The notes beneath the pieces were generated by a model, which saw only the letters and a list, made by a program, of their open reading frames with translations, made no database searches and had not been told where the DNA came from. The position numbers and the translations under genes were made by a program. This document shows positions 7,355 to 16,414 of a stretch of 48,510 nt of DNA, piece by piece (the first letter of the stretch is position 1; each line of letters opens with the position of its first letter). Source of the stretch: an uncultured Chloroflexota bacterium (GTDB lineage Bacteria; Chloroflexota; Dehalococcoidia; Lucifugimonadales; CAJXCD01); the NCBI GenBank assembly GCA_913051545.1, contig CAJXCD010000010.1:1-48510 (forward strand), written 5' to 3'.

Positions 7355-9256
7355 ATGATATGCAGTAAATGTAAAACACAAAATTCAGAAACAAATACAT
7401 TTTGTACAAAATGTGGTACCGAACTATCACCAGATACAGAGTATTCTCTATATGAACTTAGTAGACAAATACAGTCTATCAGGCATGAACTTAGGGAAAT
7501 TCGTGAGTCACTTCACCAAAAATCAGCTCTTCCCAGTATCCCAAATAAAGTAGATTACACAAGAACTAGCACAGCGTCGATTGATACCCAAAAATCAACC
7601 AATCGTATAGCTAAAACTGATGTGGCAGATTTCCTACTCGGAGGTAACTGGCTAGCTCGAGTTGGTGTTATAGCACTAATAATTGGTATAGGATTCTTCC
7701 TTAAATTAGCTTTCGACAACAATTGGGTTAATGAAATATCACGTGTTGGGATTGGTGTTATTATCGGGACATCGCTCCTAGTACTCGGGGAGGTTTGGAA
7801 ACAAAAATACTCGACGTATGCTCAGGCCTTATCCGGCGGTGGGATAGCGATATTATACCTTTCTGTTTTTGCGGCGTCAGGACTATACAACCTTATCGAT
7901 TCTATCCCTGCTGTAATAGCACTTTTCTTAATAAGTATAATCTCTGCTGTATTAGCGTTGAAATACAATTCTATGGCACTTGCTATCATTGGTATCATTG
8001 GAGCATTTAGCGCACCGTTCCTATTAGGAACACCGTCTCAAGAACCTCTGTCAGATAGTCCTCCCTCTGCAGCAGACGGAAATTACCTCATAGCATACAT
8101 TCTGATCGTTAACATCGCCGTAATAGTACTTTCGACTTTCAAGAATTGGAGATGGTTTACTCTGCTAGCATTTGTAGCATCTATTGCTAGCGCTAGCATA
8201 TGGCATGAAGAATATGGTACATACGGCACGCTATTTATTAACCAGTTATTTATAACCGTTATCTTTCTATCCTTTATTGGAGCGACAACTCTATTCCATT
8301 TCATAAGGCGTAAGGCACCCAACAGTATCGATTACTTATTGATGACACTAAATGCTGCCGTATATTTTTCAATAAGCTTTAACAATTTTGAAACCTACGA
8401 TGCTAAACATTGGCAAGGTCTTGGGACTTTCATATTAGCGCTATTCTATTTTGGACTCGCTTACATATCATTCCTACGGTCTAAAGAACCTATAAACCTT
8501 ACGATAATGTTAGCTGGAATAGGCTCAGTACTGTTGGTAATTGCTATACCAATCCAATTTGACGGTCCATGGATAACTATCGGCTGGGCAACGCACGGAT
8601 TAGTATCATTTGTGCTCTCAATAAAACTTGGGTATTGGCAACCTAGAGTAATCGGATTGGCTGTATTTACAATGTTAACGATTCGACTTCTAGGTGTAGA
8701 ATCAACTCTAGACGCCCCTTATTGGGTTATTTACAACGTAAGGATGCTAGCGTTTACGAGTAGCATTGCAGCTCTATACGCTACAGCTTATCTTCTCAAT
8801 AGATCAAAAGAATTGGTGATACCTGAAGATTACCGAAATTGGCTCATGATCATTGAAAATAGAATAGTCATCCCAATTCTAGTTATAGTGGCTAATTTAC
8901 TCACTATCTGGGTACTAAGCGCAGAAATCCTTTCAGCTGTCGATAGTGATCTCGTAAACTTAAGCACTGACGCAAAAGATCACATACAAAGCTTGTCGCT
9001 GAGTTTATTCCTGGCAATATATGCAAGTTTGATATTGGTAATTGGCATTATGCGAAGCAAACTTAATGTAAGGCTAGCTGGACTAGCACTACTTGGGATA
9101 CCAGTTTTAAAACTTTTTATCGTTGATACATTCACCCTCGATATGGGTTATAGAGTAGGCGCATACTTATCACTAGGAATTCTATTAATGGTAATGGGAT
9201 TCCTGTACCAGCGTTACAGAGACCATATAAGAGGATTTTTACTTGAAGCGCAATAG
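7355..9256 (+). CDS. DUF2339 polytopic membrane protein with N-terminal zinc ribbon
   Basis: A 633-residue membrane protein. Residues 3-22 form a zinc ribbon with two CxxC pairs (CSKC and CTKC). A predicted coiled stretch at about 30-55 follows (SRQIQSIRHELREIRESLHQ). From about 88 on there are more than a dozen hydrophobic helices. The first reads GGNWLARVGVIALIIGIGFF, which is diagnostic of DUF2339 (LGxxWLxrvGvllLllGvaff). No enzymatic motif is seen and the family function is unknown; the zinc ribbon suggests a cytoplasmic sensing or binding role at the membrane. The start ATG is 20 bp after crcB, so the two are likely co-transcribed. Confidence 0.85.
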   Translation: MICSKCKTQNSETNTFCTKCGTELSPDTEYSLYELSRQIQSIRHELREIRESLHQKSALPSIPNKVDYTRTSTASIDTQKSTNRIAKTDVADFLLGGNWLARVGVIALIIGIGFFLKLAFDNNWVNEISRVGIGVIIGTSLLVLGEVWKQKYSTYAQALSGGGIAILYLSVFAASGLYNLIDSIPAVIALFLISIISAVLALKYNSMALAIIGIIGAFSAPFLLGTPSQEPLSDSPPSAADGNYLIAYILIVNIAVIVLSTFKNWRWFTLLAFVASIASASIWHEEYGTYGTLFINQLFITVIFLSFIGATTLFHFIRRKAPNSIDYLLMTLNAAVYFSISFNNFETYDAKHWQGLGTFILALFYFGLAYISFLRSKEPINLTIMLAGIGSVLLVIAIPIQFDGPWITIGWATHGLVSFVLSIKLGYWQPRVIGLAVFTMLTIRLLGVESTLDAPYWVIYNVRMLAFTSSIAALYATAYLLNRSKELVIPEDYRNWLMIIENRIVIPILVIVANLLTIWVLSAEILSAVDSDLVNLSTDAKDHIQSLSLSLFLAIYASLILVIGIMRSKLNVRLAGLALLGIPVLKLFIVDTFTLDMGYRVGAYLSLGILLMVMGFLYQRYRDHIRGFLLEAQ

Positions 9257-9358
9257 AAACCCTCGATGTCCTGTAAATACTGTTCCCATATCTCTAGTGG
9301 GAATTTAACCATCACGTTACATAAACCTTGTAGATACCCAATAGATGCGTATTAAAAT

Positions 9359-10570
9359 ATGAGCCATCCATCAATAGAAAATGAACTAAGAAGCGGACGT
9401 GGAACTGTAGCCGGTGCCATAGTTTTTGCACATGCCCTGAAACACCTATACATGTCTGGTCAGAGTACACTCATAATTCCAAAAATCACTATCGACTTAA
9501 ATTTGTCTAAATCTCAACACGGTTTATTCGGAACTGCCAGTAATTTGGGCTGGTGGTCAGCAACAATGGTATCTGGATATCTAGGAGATCGTTTCAGTAA
9601 GCGTGCCGGAGTCATGTTAACAGTATCCATGATGATCATGGGAGTTTCGATGTTTTTAATGGGATTTGCACCTGGATACTCTACCATACTCCCAATTATG
9701 TTCTTTGCAGCAATAGGTCCAGCAATGTTCCATCCACCTGCTATCGGAGAATTATCCAGAAGATTTCCGGATCGAAGAGGATTTGCCGTATCACTTCATG
9801 GCATGGCCGCTAATTTTGGGGAAGTCTTAGGTCCAGTAACGATGGCAGGACTACTCTCTTTAATGGTATGGAGAGATGTCCTTAAAGCTGGATTAATTCC
9901 TGCGATAATAGCAGGCATAGTAATATTTGTTCTAATTCCTTCCAGGAAATCAATAGATAATACTGGTGTCCAGTCTTTATATCAGTACTTCTCATCTCTC
10001 CTAAACCTTTTTAGCAACAAAATATTGTTTATCTTGATACTAACAACTGCTCTCAGAAATTTTGGTGAATCAGCAGTAGCGCATTTTCTACCACTTTATC
10101 TCCAAGATGATCTAGGTTATTCCCCTACAACCATTGGATTACTATTAGCAGCATCTCAACTTTCCGGTGTAATTTCACAACCTGCCATGGGATTCATGTC
10201 AGATAAAGTGGGTAGTAAACCAGTAATAGTCACTGGTACAGCACTCACAATGGTATCCGCCTTTGCTATTAGCGTCGTCCGTCCTGGCATACAGCTGTTT
10301 GTGGCGGTCCTGATACGAGGATCACTGATTTTTTCACTCCATCACATAGTGATAGCAGCAGCTCTTGATGCATCGAAGGGAGCCTCTTCATCTACCGTCA
10401 CATCATTAATATACGGCGCTGGATTCATAAGTTTACTGTCTCCATATATTGCTGGAATAATATCCGATAGATACGGAATTCAAAGTGCTTTCGTATATGG
10501 TGGGCTAATCCTTATAATACCCACTTTTACACTTCTGTTATCAAAATTCCCAGATACAAAAAATGATTAG
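9359..10570 (+). CDS. Major facilitator superfamily transporter
   Basis: A 403-residue MFS protein with about twelve hydrophobic helices. The loop between helices 2 and 3 reads GYLGDRFSKRAG (the MFS motif A, GxxxDrxGrR), and a related sequence MGFMSDKVGSKP occurs at the start of the second half, as expected for the internal repeat. Substrate is unknown; general shape fits sugar-phosphate or organic acid antiporters of the inner membrane. The start ATG has no strong ribosome site. The stop codon lies inside a perfect 32-bp palindrome at 10563-10594, and the next gene converges on it. Confidence 0.88.
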   Translation: MSHPSIENELRSGRGTVAGAIVFAHALKHLYMSGQSTLIIPKITIDLNLSKSQHGLFGTASNLGWWSATMVSGYLGDRFSKRAGVMLTVSMMIMGVSMFLMGFAPGYSTILPIMFFAAIGPAMFHPPAIGELSRRFPDRRGFAVSLHGMAANFGEVLGPVTMAGLLSLMVWRDVLKAGLIPAIIAGIVIFVLIPSRKSIDNTGVQSLYQYFSSLLNLFSNKILFILILTTALRNFGESAVAHFLPLYLQDDLGYSPTTIGLLLAASQLSGVISQPAMGFMSDKVGSKPVIVTGTALTMVSAFAISVVRPGIQLFVAVLIRGSLIFSLHHIVIAAALDASKGASSSTVTSLIYGAGFISLLSPYIAGIISDRYGIQSAFVYGGLILIIPTFTLLLSKFPDTKND

Positions 10571-10594
10571 TTATCACTAGTGATAACTAATCAT
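10563..10594. terminator. Perfect 32-bp palindrome between convergent genes
   Basis: The 16 bases ATGATTAGTTATCACT are followed directly by their exact reverse complement. The palindrome contains the stop codon of the MFS gene (10568-10570) and ends 24 bp before the stop of the convergent dehydrogenase gene. As RNA it would fold into a long hairpin on both strands. There is no clear T-run after it on either strand, so intrinsic termination is plausible but not certain. A protein-binding palindrome is an alternative. Confidence 0.6.
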
Positions 10595-10617
10595 AATGCT
10601 TCATTAAACTGGCTAAA

Positions 10618-11667
10618 TCAACTAGTAGAAACGTTCAAATCCCATTTAGGATTCACTTTCTTATTTACATATGATCTGGGCCAATAACCTTTAGATAAAG
10701 CAATAGCACTATCAACCGAAAGGTGCCAGCATTTGTCTATCGATCTATCTGAAACACCTGCTATATGTGGAGTAGCAACTACATTCTCCATACTCAGCAG
10801 TGGATTTGGAACAGATGAGGTAGAAACCCCTTCATCTGAATTACCTACAACCTGCTGTCCTTCAATTTCAAAAACATCTAATCCCGCACCTGCTATCCAT
10901 CCCGCATTAAGCCCTTTTACTAACGCCTGCTCATCAACCACTGGACCTCGTGAAGTGTTTATTAACAAGGCTGTAGACTTCATTTTTCGCAGCTCATCCT
11001 CACCTATCAAATGACGAGTATTCTCTGTGAGTGGACAGTGTAGTGATATGAAATCTGAACGAACCAATATATCTTCGAACGAAGAAGATATAACTCCATG
11101 ACTAGACATTTCCTCAGGAGAAACGTACGGGTCATAACAAAGTATATCCATATCCCAACCACCCAATTTTCTTGACACTAACTGGGCTATATGTCCAAAA
11201 CCAACCAAACCTATGGTACTACCTCCGACATGGGCATTAGGCTCATTTAAATGAACATCCCAGACCCCTCTTCGCAATGTTCTGTCGTTAACTGACAACC
11301 TTCTAACTAGGTCGAAAAGTAATGCTATGGCATGATCAGACACTTCATCGTCATGAGCTTCTGGTGTGTTGCAAACCACAATCCCTAAATCCGTAGCTTC
11401 AGGTATAGGAATATTATCGGTACCACTTCCTGTTCGTATAATCGCCCCACATTTACTCATTTTGGGCAATACATCAACACTAACCTTTTGACCTCCAAAA
11501 ATCCATAAAATATCGGCATCACTAGATAGCTCTAACATATCTTCTGAGTCTTCTGATTCCCCTACTACTAAATCTATCCCTTCATTATGCAAAGATTCGG
11601 GCACCCAATCAGGCACTGGACCTTCTGCTTTACCACTAGTGAACAGTGCTACCTTAAATTTACTCAT
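10618..11667 (-). CDS. D-isomer-specific 2-hydroxyacid dehydrogenase (PGDH/SerA-like)
   Basis: A 349-residue NAD-dependent 2-hydroxyacid dehydrogenase. The Rossmann motif GLVGFGHIAQLVSRKL sits mid-protein (GxGxxA form), followed by an acidic CYDPY that would bind the NAD ribose. The catalytic residues are visible: Arg in INTSRGPVVDE, Glu in LDVFEIEG and His in TPHIAGVS. A short insertion (GQQVVGNSDEGVSTSSV) follows the catalytic Glu. No ACT domain is present, so it is a short form rather than full SerA. The start chosen is ATG 11667, because GGAGGTG lies just upstream; the in-frame GTG at 11679 is part of that ribosome site. It is downstream of the DapA-like gene at 11741-12667 and probably in one operon with it. 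Confidence 0.9.
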   Translation of the reverse strand: MSKFKVALFTSGKAEGPVPDWVPESLHNEGIDLVVGESEDSEDMLELSSDADILWIFGGQKVSVDVLPKMSKCGAIIRTGSGTDNIPIPEATDLGIVVCNTPEAHDDEVSDHAIALLFDLVRRLSVNDRTLRRGVWDVHLNEPNAHVGGSTIGLVGFGHIAQLVSRKLGGWDMDILCYDPYVSPEEMSSHGVISSSFEDILVRSDFISLHCPLTENTRHLIGEDELRKMKSTALLINTSRGPVVDEQALVKGLNAGWIAGAGLDVFEIEGQQVVGNSDEGVSTSSVPNPLLSMENVVATPHIAGVSDRSIDKCWHLSVDSAIALSKGYWPRSYVNKKVNPKWDLNVSTS

Positions 11668-11740
11668 GAAATGGAACACCTCCGAATTTATATACTACAA
11701 GTCTATACAGTATTGTTGCCCACTTACTAGTATTTTATAC

Positions 11741-12667
11741 TTAGAACAGTTCCTTGGTCTCAGGATGTTGTCTTAAAATATCTACGATAGTCTTTCTATC
11801 TTCTTCTGATACCTGAAACTCAGGAAGTCTAGTAGGACCGCCATACCTACCAAGTGCTTCTAGAGCCACCTTTATACCACCTATTTCGCATCCTTTACCT
11901 ACAGTACGTATCTTTATGATCGGCTTTATAAGTTTATTGAATGTTAGTAGCATTTGATCAGTGTCTCCTGAAACACCATAGTCCCAGAATTGCTTACAAG
12001 ATTTAGGAATTATTGAAGATACTGCTGTTGTATACCCCTCGCAACCATTAGAGAAAGATTTCATAGCACTCTGTTCATTTTCATTTATCCAGATATACCG
12101 ATTTGGTACTCTATGCTGTATAGCCTTACCTATCTGATCTGAGGAATCTGCTCCTCCCGGTGGAGAAAACCCAATTATATTTGAGACTCCAGACAATCGT
12201 TCAAACACATCAGGCCAAAAATTATGTTCTCCCATCACAAATATAACCATCCCTATATTAGCGGATTCTGCAAGTCCTTTAAGATATGAGTACGCATTAT
12301 CAGAGTCAGTCGTTCCAAAAGTCGGAAACCTAACTCTCAAGGTTGAAGCGCCAGCTTCCTGAGCATTAATTGCCAATCGTCTCTGCATACCGTATCCTCC
12401 CAAAGCTACTGCAGTTATAGGCACCCTACCCTCTGCTCCGTCCACAGTTGCTGAAACTATGTCTTTTTGCTCTTCAACATCCATCTGTAATCCCTCACCA
12501 AAACCTCCACACACGGTCACAACCATATCAGTGTTAGATGTATTTGCATGGTATGCAACATTTTCTCTCATACCGTATAAATCTACTTTATAATCCGGCA
12601 GAAATGGAGTTGGCAAGAAATTGTGAACCCCTCTAAGAAGGAAACGTGACTGAGTGATACTTGACAT
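11741..12667 (-). CDS. DapA/N-acetylneuraminate lyase family protein lacking the Schiff-base lysine
   Basis: A 308-residue TIM-barrel protein of the dihydrodipicolinate synthase superfamily. The VTVCGGFGEGLQMDVEEQ segment corresponds to the family's GTTGE-xxxLs-xEE motif, and the general length fits. The two key active-site residues are absent: the Lys of the VGIKE-type strand aligns to Ser168 in NIIGFSPPGG, and the Tyr of YNxP aligns to Val144 in VIFVMGEHN. Classical aldolase chemistry through a Schiff base is therefore unlikely; either the chemistry is different or it is a binding protein. The ATG follows AAAGGAATTGCC. The 2-hydroxyacid dehydrogenase lies 73 bp downstream, suggesting a shared pathway for a keto or hydroxy acid. 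Confidence 0.85.
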   Translation of the reverse strand: MSSITQSRFLLRGVHNFLPTPFLPDYKVDLYGMRENVAYHANTSNTDMVVTVCGGFGEGLQMDVEEQKDIVSATVDGAEGRVPITAVALGGYGMQRRLAINAQEAGASTLRVRFPTFGTTDSDNAYSYLKGLAESANIGMVIFVMGEHNFWPDVFERLSGVSNIIGFSPPGGADSSDQIGKAIQHRVPNRYIWINENEQSAMKSFSNGCEGYTTAVSSIIPKSCKQFWDYGVSGDTDQMLLTFNKLIKPIIKIRTVGKGCEIGGIKVALEALGRYGGPTRLPEFQVSEEDRKTIVDILRQHPETKELF

Positions 12668-12831
12668 GGCAATTCCTTTATAAATCTGTTCGGCTCACTC
12701 AAAATCCTACTGAGTAATATATCAGTAATTATTCAATTCTTTAACCAAACTAGTGTGATCATAAACAAATGACCTAAAATAGATACGAAGATTGTTGACT
12801 ACTAGGCTATACTGTCTATTGAGAATCAATC

Positions 12832-13869
12832 ATGAGACACTCTCTAACACCCCTATACGCTATACCCATATTTATTGTTCTCCTGTCATGTTCAGCACCT
12901 CAGGGCATTGAAGGCCCTGCAGGACCAACTGGACCACCTGGAAAACAGGGACCAGCCGGTATGAAGGGATCTGATGGAATAGAAGGCCCAAAGGGATCCC
13001 AAGGTGAAAAAGGAGATACTGGTAGTCAAGGTCCTATCGGGCCAAAAGGTGATCAGGGAGCTGATGGACCAATCGGTGAAACTGGGGCTGATGGAGAAAG
13101 AGGGCCGACCGGGGCACAAGGGATACCTGGCCCTAAAGGAGACACAGGGGAACGTGGACTTAAGGGTAACGTAGGATCCAGGGGCGCAACCGGTTTTCAA
13201 GGCATACCAGGACCAAAAGGACCACAGGGTCCACAAGGAGACCAAGGAGAACAGGGAGACCAAGGTAAGACGGGTCCAGAAGGAGCTCAAGGTACCAGAG
13301 GTCCTGTAGGACCACAGGGTCCGCAAGGAGCTACAGGATCAACAGGTGCAACAGGGCCAACAGGTCAACCTGAAGTAATTATGATTTCTGCTCTACTCGA
13401 ATTCGATAACCTTGGGGTCATAAATAGCACAACAACCCCATGTGCTGAAACACATACGCTGTACAACCTAGAAGGTGTTGGAAGCAACGGAGCTACTTAC
13501 AGTGCAGACCAGTCATGGCTGGGTATTAAAAGTGCTGCTCTTTGCACTGGAAACACCTCATCATTTGTTTGGAATGCCCTGCAATTAGCCGAAGCAAAAT
13601 CTCGAACGCAAAAAGGCCTAGGATTAGTAGTAGAAATAGATTTGTCTAGGTTACCAAATAATTCCATTGACACATGTTCTTTTAGCTTGTCTGGGAAAAA
13701 TCCTCCAGAAGTATCTAGCATTTTTGGACCGCCACGCCATGAAATACATAAAACAATTTCAAGTGGTAACAGTGAATACCTTTCAATAGCAAAGATTGGA
13801 AGCGACTTAGTCGTTGACTACCCAGAGGTGGACATGGATTATTACCTCCAAGGGGTATGTGTAAAATAG
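12832..13869 (+). CDS. Collagen-like lipoprotein with 52 uninterrupted Gly-X-Y triplets
   Basis: A 345-residue protein in three parts. Residues 1-20 are a lipoprotein signal ending in the lipobox LLSC, with Cys20 as the lipid anchor. Residues 25-180 are about 52 Gly-X-Y triplets without interruption, rich in GPxGxxG with Pro, Gln, Lys and Asp, which should form a collagen triple helix. Residues 181-345 are a non-repetitive domain with four cysteines (near [22 protein letters not shown] and the final GVCVK), probably extracellular, perhaps a trimerisation or adhesive head. It stands alone, divergent from the DapA-like gene. Bacterial collagen-like proteins commonly act in surface adhesion or stalk-like structures. 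The function here is unknown. Confidence 0.88.
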   Translation: MRHSLTPLYAIPIFIVLLSCSAPQGIEGPAGPTGPPGKQGPAGMKGSDGIEGPKGSQGEKGDTGSQGPIGPKGDQGADGPIGETGADGERGPTGAQGIPGPKGDTGERGLKGNVGSRGATGFQGIPGPKGPQGPQGDQGEQGDQGKTGPEGAQGTRGPVGPQGPQGATGSTGATGPTGQPEVIMISALLEFDNLGVINSTTTPCAETHTLYNLEGVGSNGATYSADQSWLGIKSAALCTGNTSSFVWNALQLAEAKSRTQKGLGLVVEIDLSRLPNNSIDTCSFSLSGKNPPEVSSIFGPPRHEIHKTISSGNSEYLSIAKIGSDLVVDYPEVDMDYYLQGVCVK

Positions 13870-13909
13870 TACTGACCATCAAGCAAAACGTTCATTTATT
13901 GCGTTTAGG

Positions 13910-13938
13910 TTGACATCACTGAGTTAAATCTATTTATC
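13910..13938 (+). promoter_or_regulatory. Possible sigma-70 type promoter before the CysRS fusion gene
   Basis: A perfect -35 hexamer TTGACA at 13910-13915 is followed after 17 bp by TTTATC at 13933-13938, a weak -10 match. The start codon it would serve is at 14063. In AT-rich DNA such matches arise often by chance, so this is only a candidate. Confidence 0.3.
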
Positions 13939-14062
13939 TAGGTAATACCATCACCGCTTATTTCTAAAATGATTTACAAATTTATTATGTAATTGACATA
14001 AATTCATATAAAATGACCGCCTGAAGAATAATTTTATCCTAAATAAAGGAAAGCTATACTGG

Positions 14063-16324
14063 ATGCTCAGCCTGTACGATACGATGACAAAAATGGTTAA
14101 GCTGGTCAATCCTATTACACCAGGGCTGGTAAAAATTTACTCCTGCGGCCCCACTGTATACCGAGACCCTCATATTGGAAATTATCGATCATACCTGATG
14201 TCTGATTGGATACGAAGATGTCTGGAGTATCAAGGGATAGAGGTGAAAGCTGTAAAGAATATCACAGATGTTGGACACATGAGACAGGAGGTACTAGAAC
14301 AAGGTGAAGACAAAGTAATCGCAGCAGCGCTGGCTGAAGGTAAAACACCTCGAGACATAGCAAATTTCTATACTTCAAGATTCATGGATGACGAAAAGAA
14401 ATTAAACATCAAACCAGCTCACGTTTTCCCTAAAGCAACAGACCACATTAACGAGATGACAAAAATGGTTAGCAGACTACTTAATCAAGGGCATGCATAT
14501 AAATCAGGAGGGAATGTATATTTTTCTGTATCTTCGTTCCAAGATTATGGAAGCCTATCTGGAAACACCAACAAAGTAGATCTCCAAGAGGGTGTCAGAG
14601 TCAACATTGACCCATTCAAAAGGGATCCTAGAGATTTCACCTTATGGAAAGCGGCAGAACCAGGAAGAACTGTCAAATGGGATTCACCATGGGGAGAGGG
14701 CTTTCCAGGCTGGCACATCGAATGTTCTGCTATGTCAATCAAGTACCTAGGCGAACAATTTGATATACACACCGGTGGCGTCGACAACATATTTCCACAC
14801 CATGAAGATGAATTGGCTCAAAGTGAAGCGTATACAAATAAACCGCTGGTAAACATCTGGACGCATGGGCAACATTTATTATGTGACGGAGTAAAGATGT
14901 CTAAATCAGCTGGAAATTCGTTCATATTATCGGACATAGAATCTAAGGGCATTGATGCAATAGCTTTTAGATACCTATGTATGACGACTAGATACAACAA
15001 AAGAATGAATTTTTCATATAAAGCTCTACTCGCATCAGATAAGTCACTCAAACACCTACGCAATATAATTTTTAATCTTAGGTCGATATCGGATGACCAA
15101 AATATTCCATTAGATTCTTCTATAACTATAACCGAAGACATCAATAACAAATCCGAAGAACACATACGAAATCAATGGATTTCCTCATTTATAAATACGG
15201 TGAATAATAACCTGGATATGCCAGGTGCTCTTAAACTTACATGGCTACTTCTTAGGGCTACAATCCCTGCTGATACCAAGTATAAGATCGCACTTGAATT
15301 CGACAAAATTCTTGGACTAGACCTCTTCAACTCAACTAAAGCACGTGAAGTCCCTAAAACCATAACTGATCTTGCTGTTAAACGAAATACGTACAGGATG
15401 TCTGGCAATTTTTCTGAAGGGGATGACATCAGGAAAAAGTTAAACATTCAAGGCTACAAAATTGAAGATGCTATACCAGTAACACATTTGGAGAAGAACA
15501 ACATACCATCTATACGCTTACGACTCATAGATAAACAAAATGTGTCTAACACCAACAAATTATTCGTATCCTCGTCAAAAGAGGTGGATTCATACTTGGA
15601 TCGCAAAAATGAATTTGACTTCACAATAGGTATAGTTGCCCAAGGCTACCCTAAAGATGTTGATAGATGCTTGAAAAGTGTACTTAAATGGCAAAGCGCC
15701 TTTAGTATAGAAATCATAGCCCTTGTTAACTCTGCAGTGAGATCAGAAATCAGTAGTCTAGATAATGTCCTCTCTAAATACACTGATACCCGAATAATTT
15801 ATTCAGACTACGTTCTGGGTAGCGCTACTGCCCAAAACATATTGATGAAACAAAGCCTCGGCAAAACAATAATGTTATTAGACACTAGTATTGAAGTTAC
15901 AGGTGACGTATATGCAGCTGCTGAGTCTACCCTTGACTATAACAACGTTGGCCTATTTGGCCCTTTCGGCTTACGTACAAATGATTTACATCATTTCCAT
16001 GAGGGAGAGGGCGAAACAGGCATGATGGATGCGATGCAGTCATACATGTTAACCTTCCGAAGATCTTCCTTGAATTCTGTAGGGTTCATGAGGGAAAGTT
16101 TCAGGTTTTACCGAAACTTAGATATCGATTACAGTTTCCAATTCAAGAATGCAGGGCTGGAAATTTTTGCAGACCACTCACTGCCTGTAATTAGACACAC
16201 CCATCGCGCGTGGGAAAGTTTGTCTGAAAATGATAGAGATGAACTCAGTAGAAAGAATTACGGTAGATTTTTGCGTAAATGGGGAACCCGTAAAGACTTG
16301 CTAGTTAGTAATAGTAGACACTAA
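14063..16324 (+). CDS. cysS: Cysteinyl-tRNA synthetase fused to a GT2-like glycosyltransferase domain
   Basis: A 753-residue protein. Residues 1 to about 475 are a complete cysteinyl-tRNA synthetase: SCGPTVY with Cys28, HIGN at 37-40, WHIECSAMS with Cys221, HHEDE at 246-250 and KMSKS at 278-282. The expected zinc ligands Cys28, Cys221, His246 and Glu250 are all present. The short C-terminal motif SEGDDIRKKLNIQGYKIEDA (451-470) ends the usual CysRS. After a linker, about 517-745 resembles a family 2 glycosyltransferase: FTIGIVAQGYPKDVDRCLKSVL, a LLDTSIEV segment where DxD is expected, a late YRNLDIDYSFQFKNAG acceptor-type motif and RHTHRAW. Normal CysRS is about 460-500 residues, so the extra 250 are unusual. 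The reading frame is open throughout. No other CysRS is in the window. Confidence 0.9.
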   Translation: MLSLYDTMTKMVKLVNPITPGLVKIYSCGPTVYRDPHIGNYRSYLMSDWIRRCLEYQGIEVKAVKNITDVGHMRQEVLEQGEDKVIAAALAEGKTPRDIANFYTSRFMDDEKKLNIKPAHVFPKATDHINEMTKMVSRLLNQGHAYKSGGNVYFSVSSFQDYGSLSGNTNKVDLQEGVRVNIDPFKRDPRDFTLWKAAEPGRTVKWDSPWGEGFPGWHIECSAMSIKYLGEQFDIHTGGVDNIFPHHEDELAQSEAYTNKPLVNIWTHGQHLLCDGVKMSKSAGNSFILSDIESKGIDAIAFRYLCMTTRYNKRMNFSYKALLASDKSLKHLRNIIFNLRSISDDQNIPLDSSITITEDINNKSEEHIRNQWISSFINTVNNNLDMPGALKLTWLLLRATIPADTKYKIALEFDKILGLDLFNSTKAREVPKTITDLAVKRNTYRMSGNFSEGDDIRKKLNIQGYKIEDAIPVTHLEKNNIPSIRLRLIDKQNVSNTNKLFVSSSKEVDSYLDRKNEFDFTIGIVAQGYPKDVDRCLKSVLKWQSAFSIEIIALVNSAVRSEISSLDNVLSKYTDTRIIYSDYVLGSATAQNILMKQSLGKTIMLLDTSIEVTGDVYAAAESTLDYNNVGLFGPFGLRTNDLHHFHEGEGETGMMDAMQSYMLTFRRSSLNSVGFMRESFRFYRNLDIDYSFQFKNAGLEIFADHSLPVIRHTHRAWESLSENDRDELSRKNYGRFLRKWGTRKDLLVSNSRH

Positions 16325-16414
16325 AAAGACGTTGATTATCAACTTTAGCAGCTTTACACCTATGATTCCACGCCGGAAATACAAGCTATTAAAATTGAAT
16401 CACAGGGGGTACGA

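Noticed and set aside
7140-7358. Alternative frame of 72 codons inside crcB
   Set aside because: It overlaps the well-supported FluC frame and has no family similarity or ribosome site.
9283-9303. Small inverted repeat TTCCCA/TGGGAA after the DUF2339 gene
   Set aside because: Stem of only six pairs with a nine-base loop and a short T-tail; too weak to call a terminator.
12892-13326. Open frame of 144 codons on the minus strand opposite the collagen-like gene
   Set aside because: It is a by-product of the repetitive Gly-X-Y coding on the other strand. It has repetitive Trp/Ser composition and no ribosome site.
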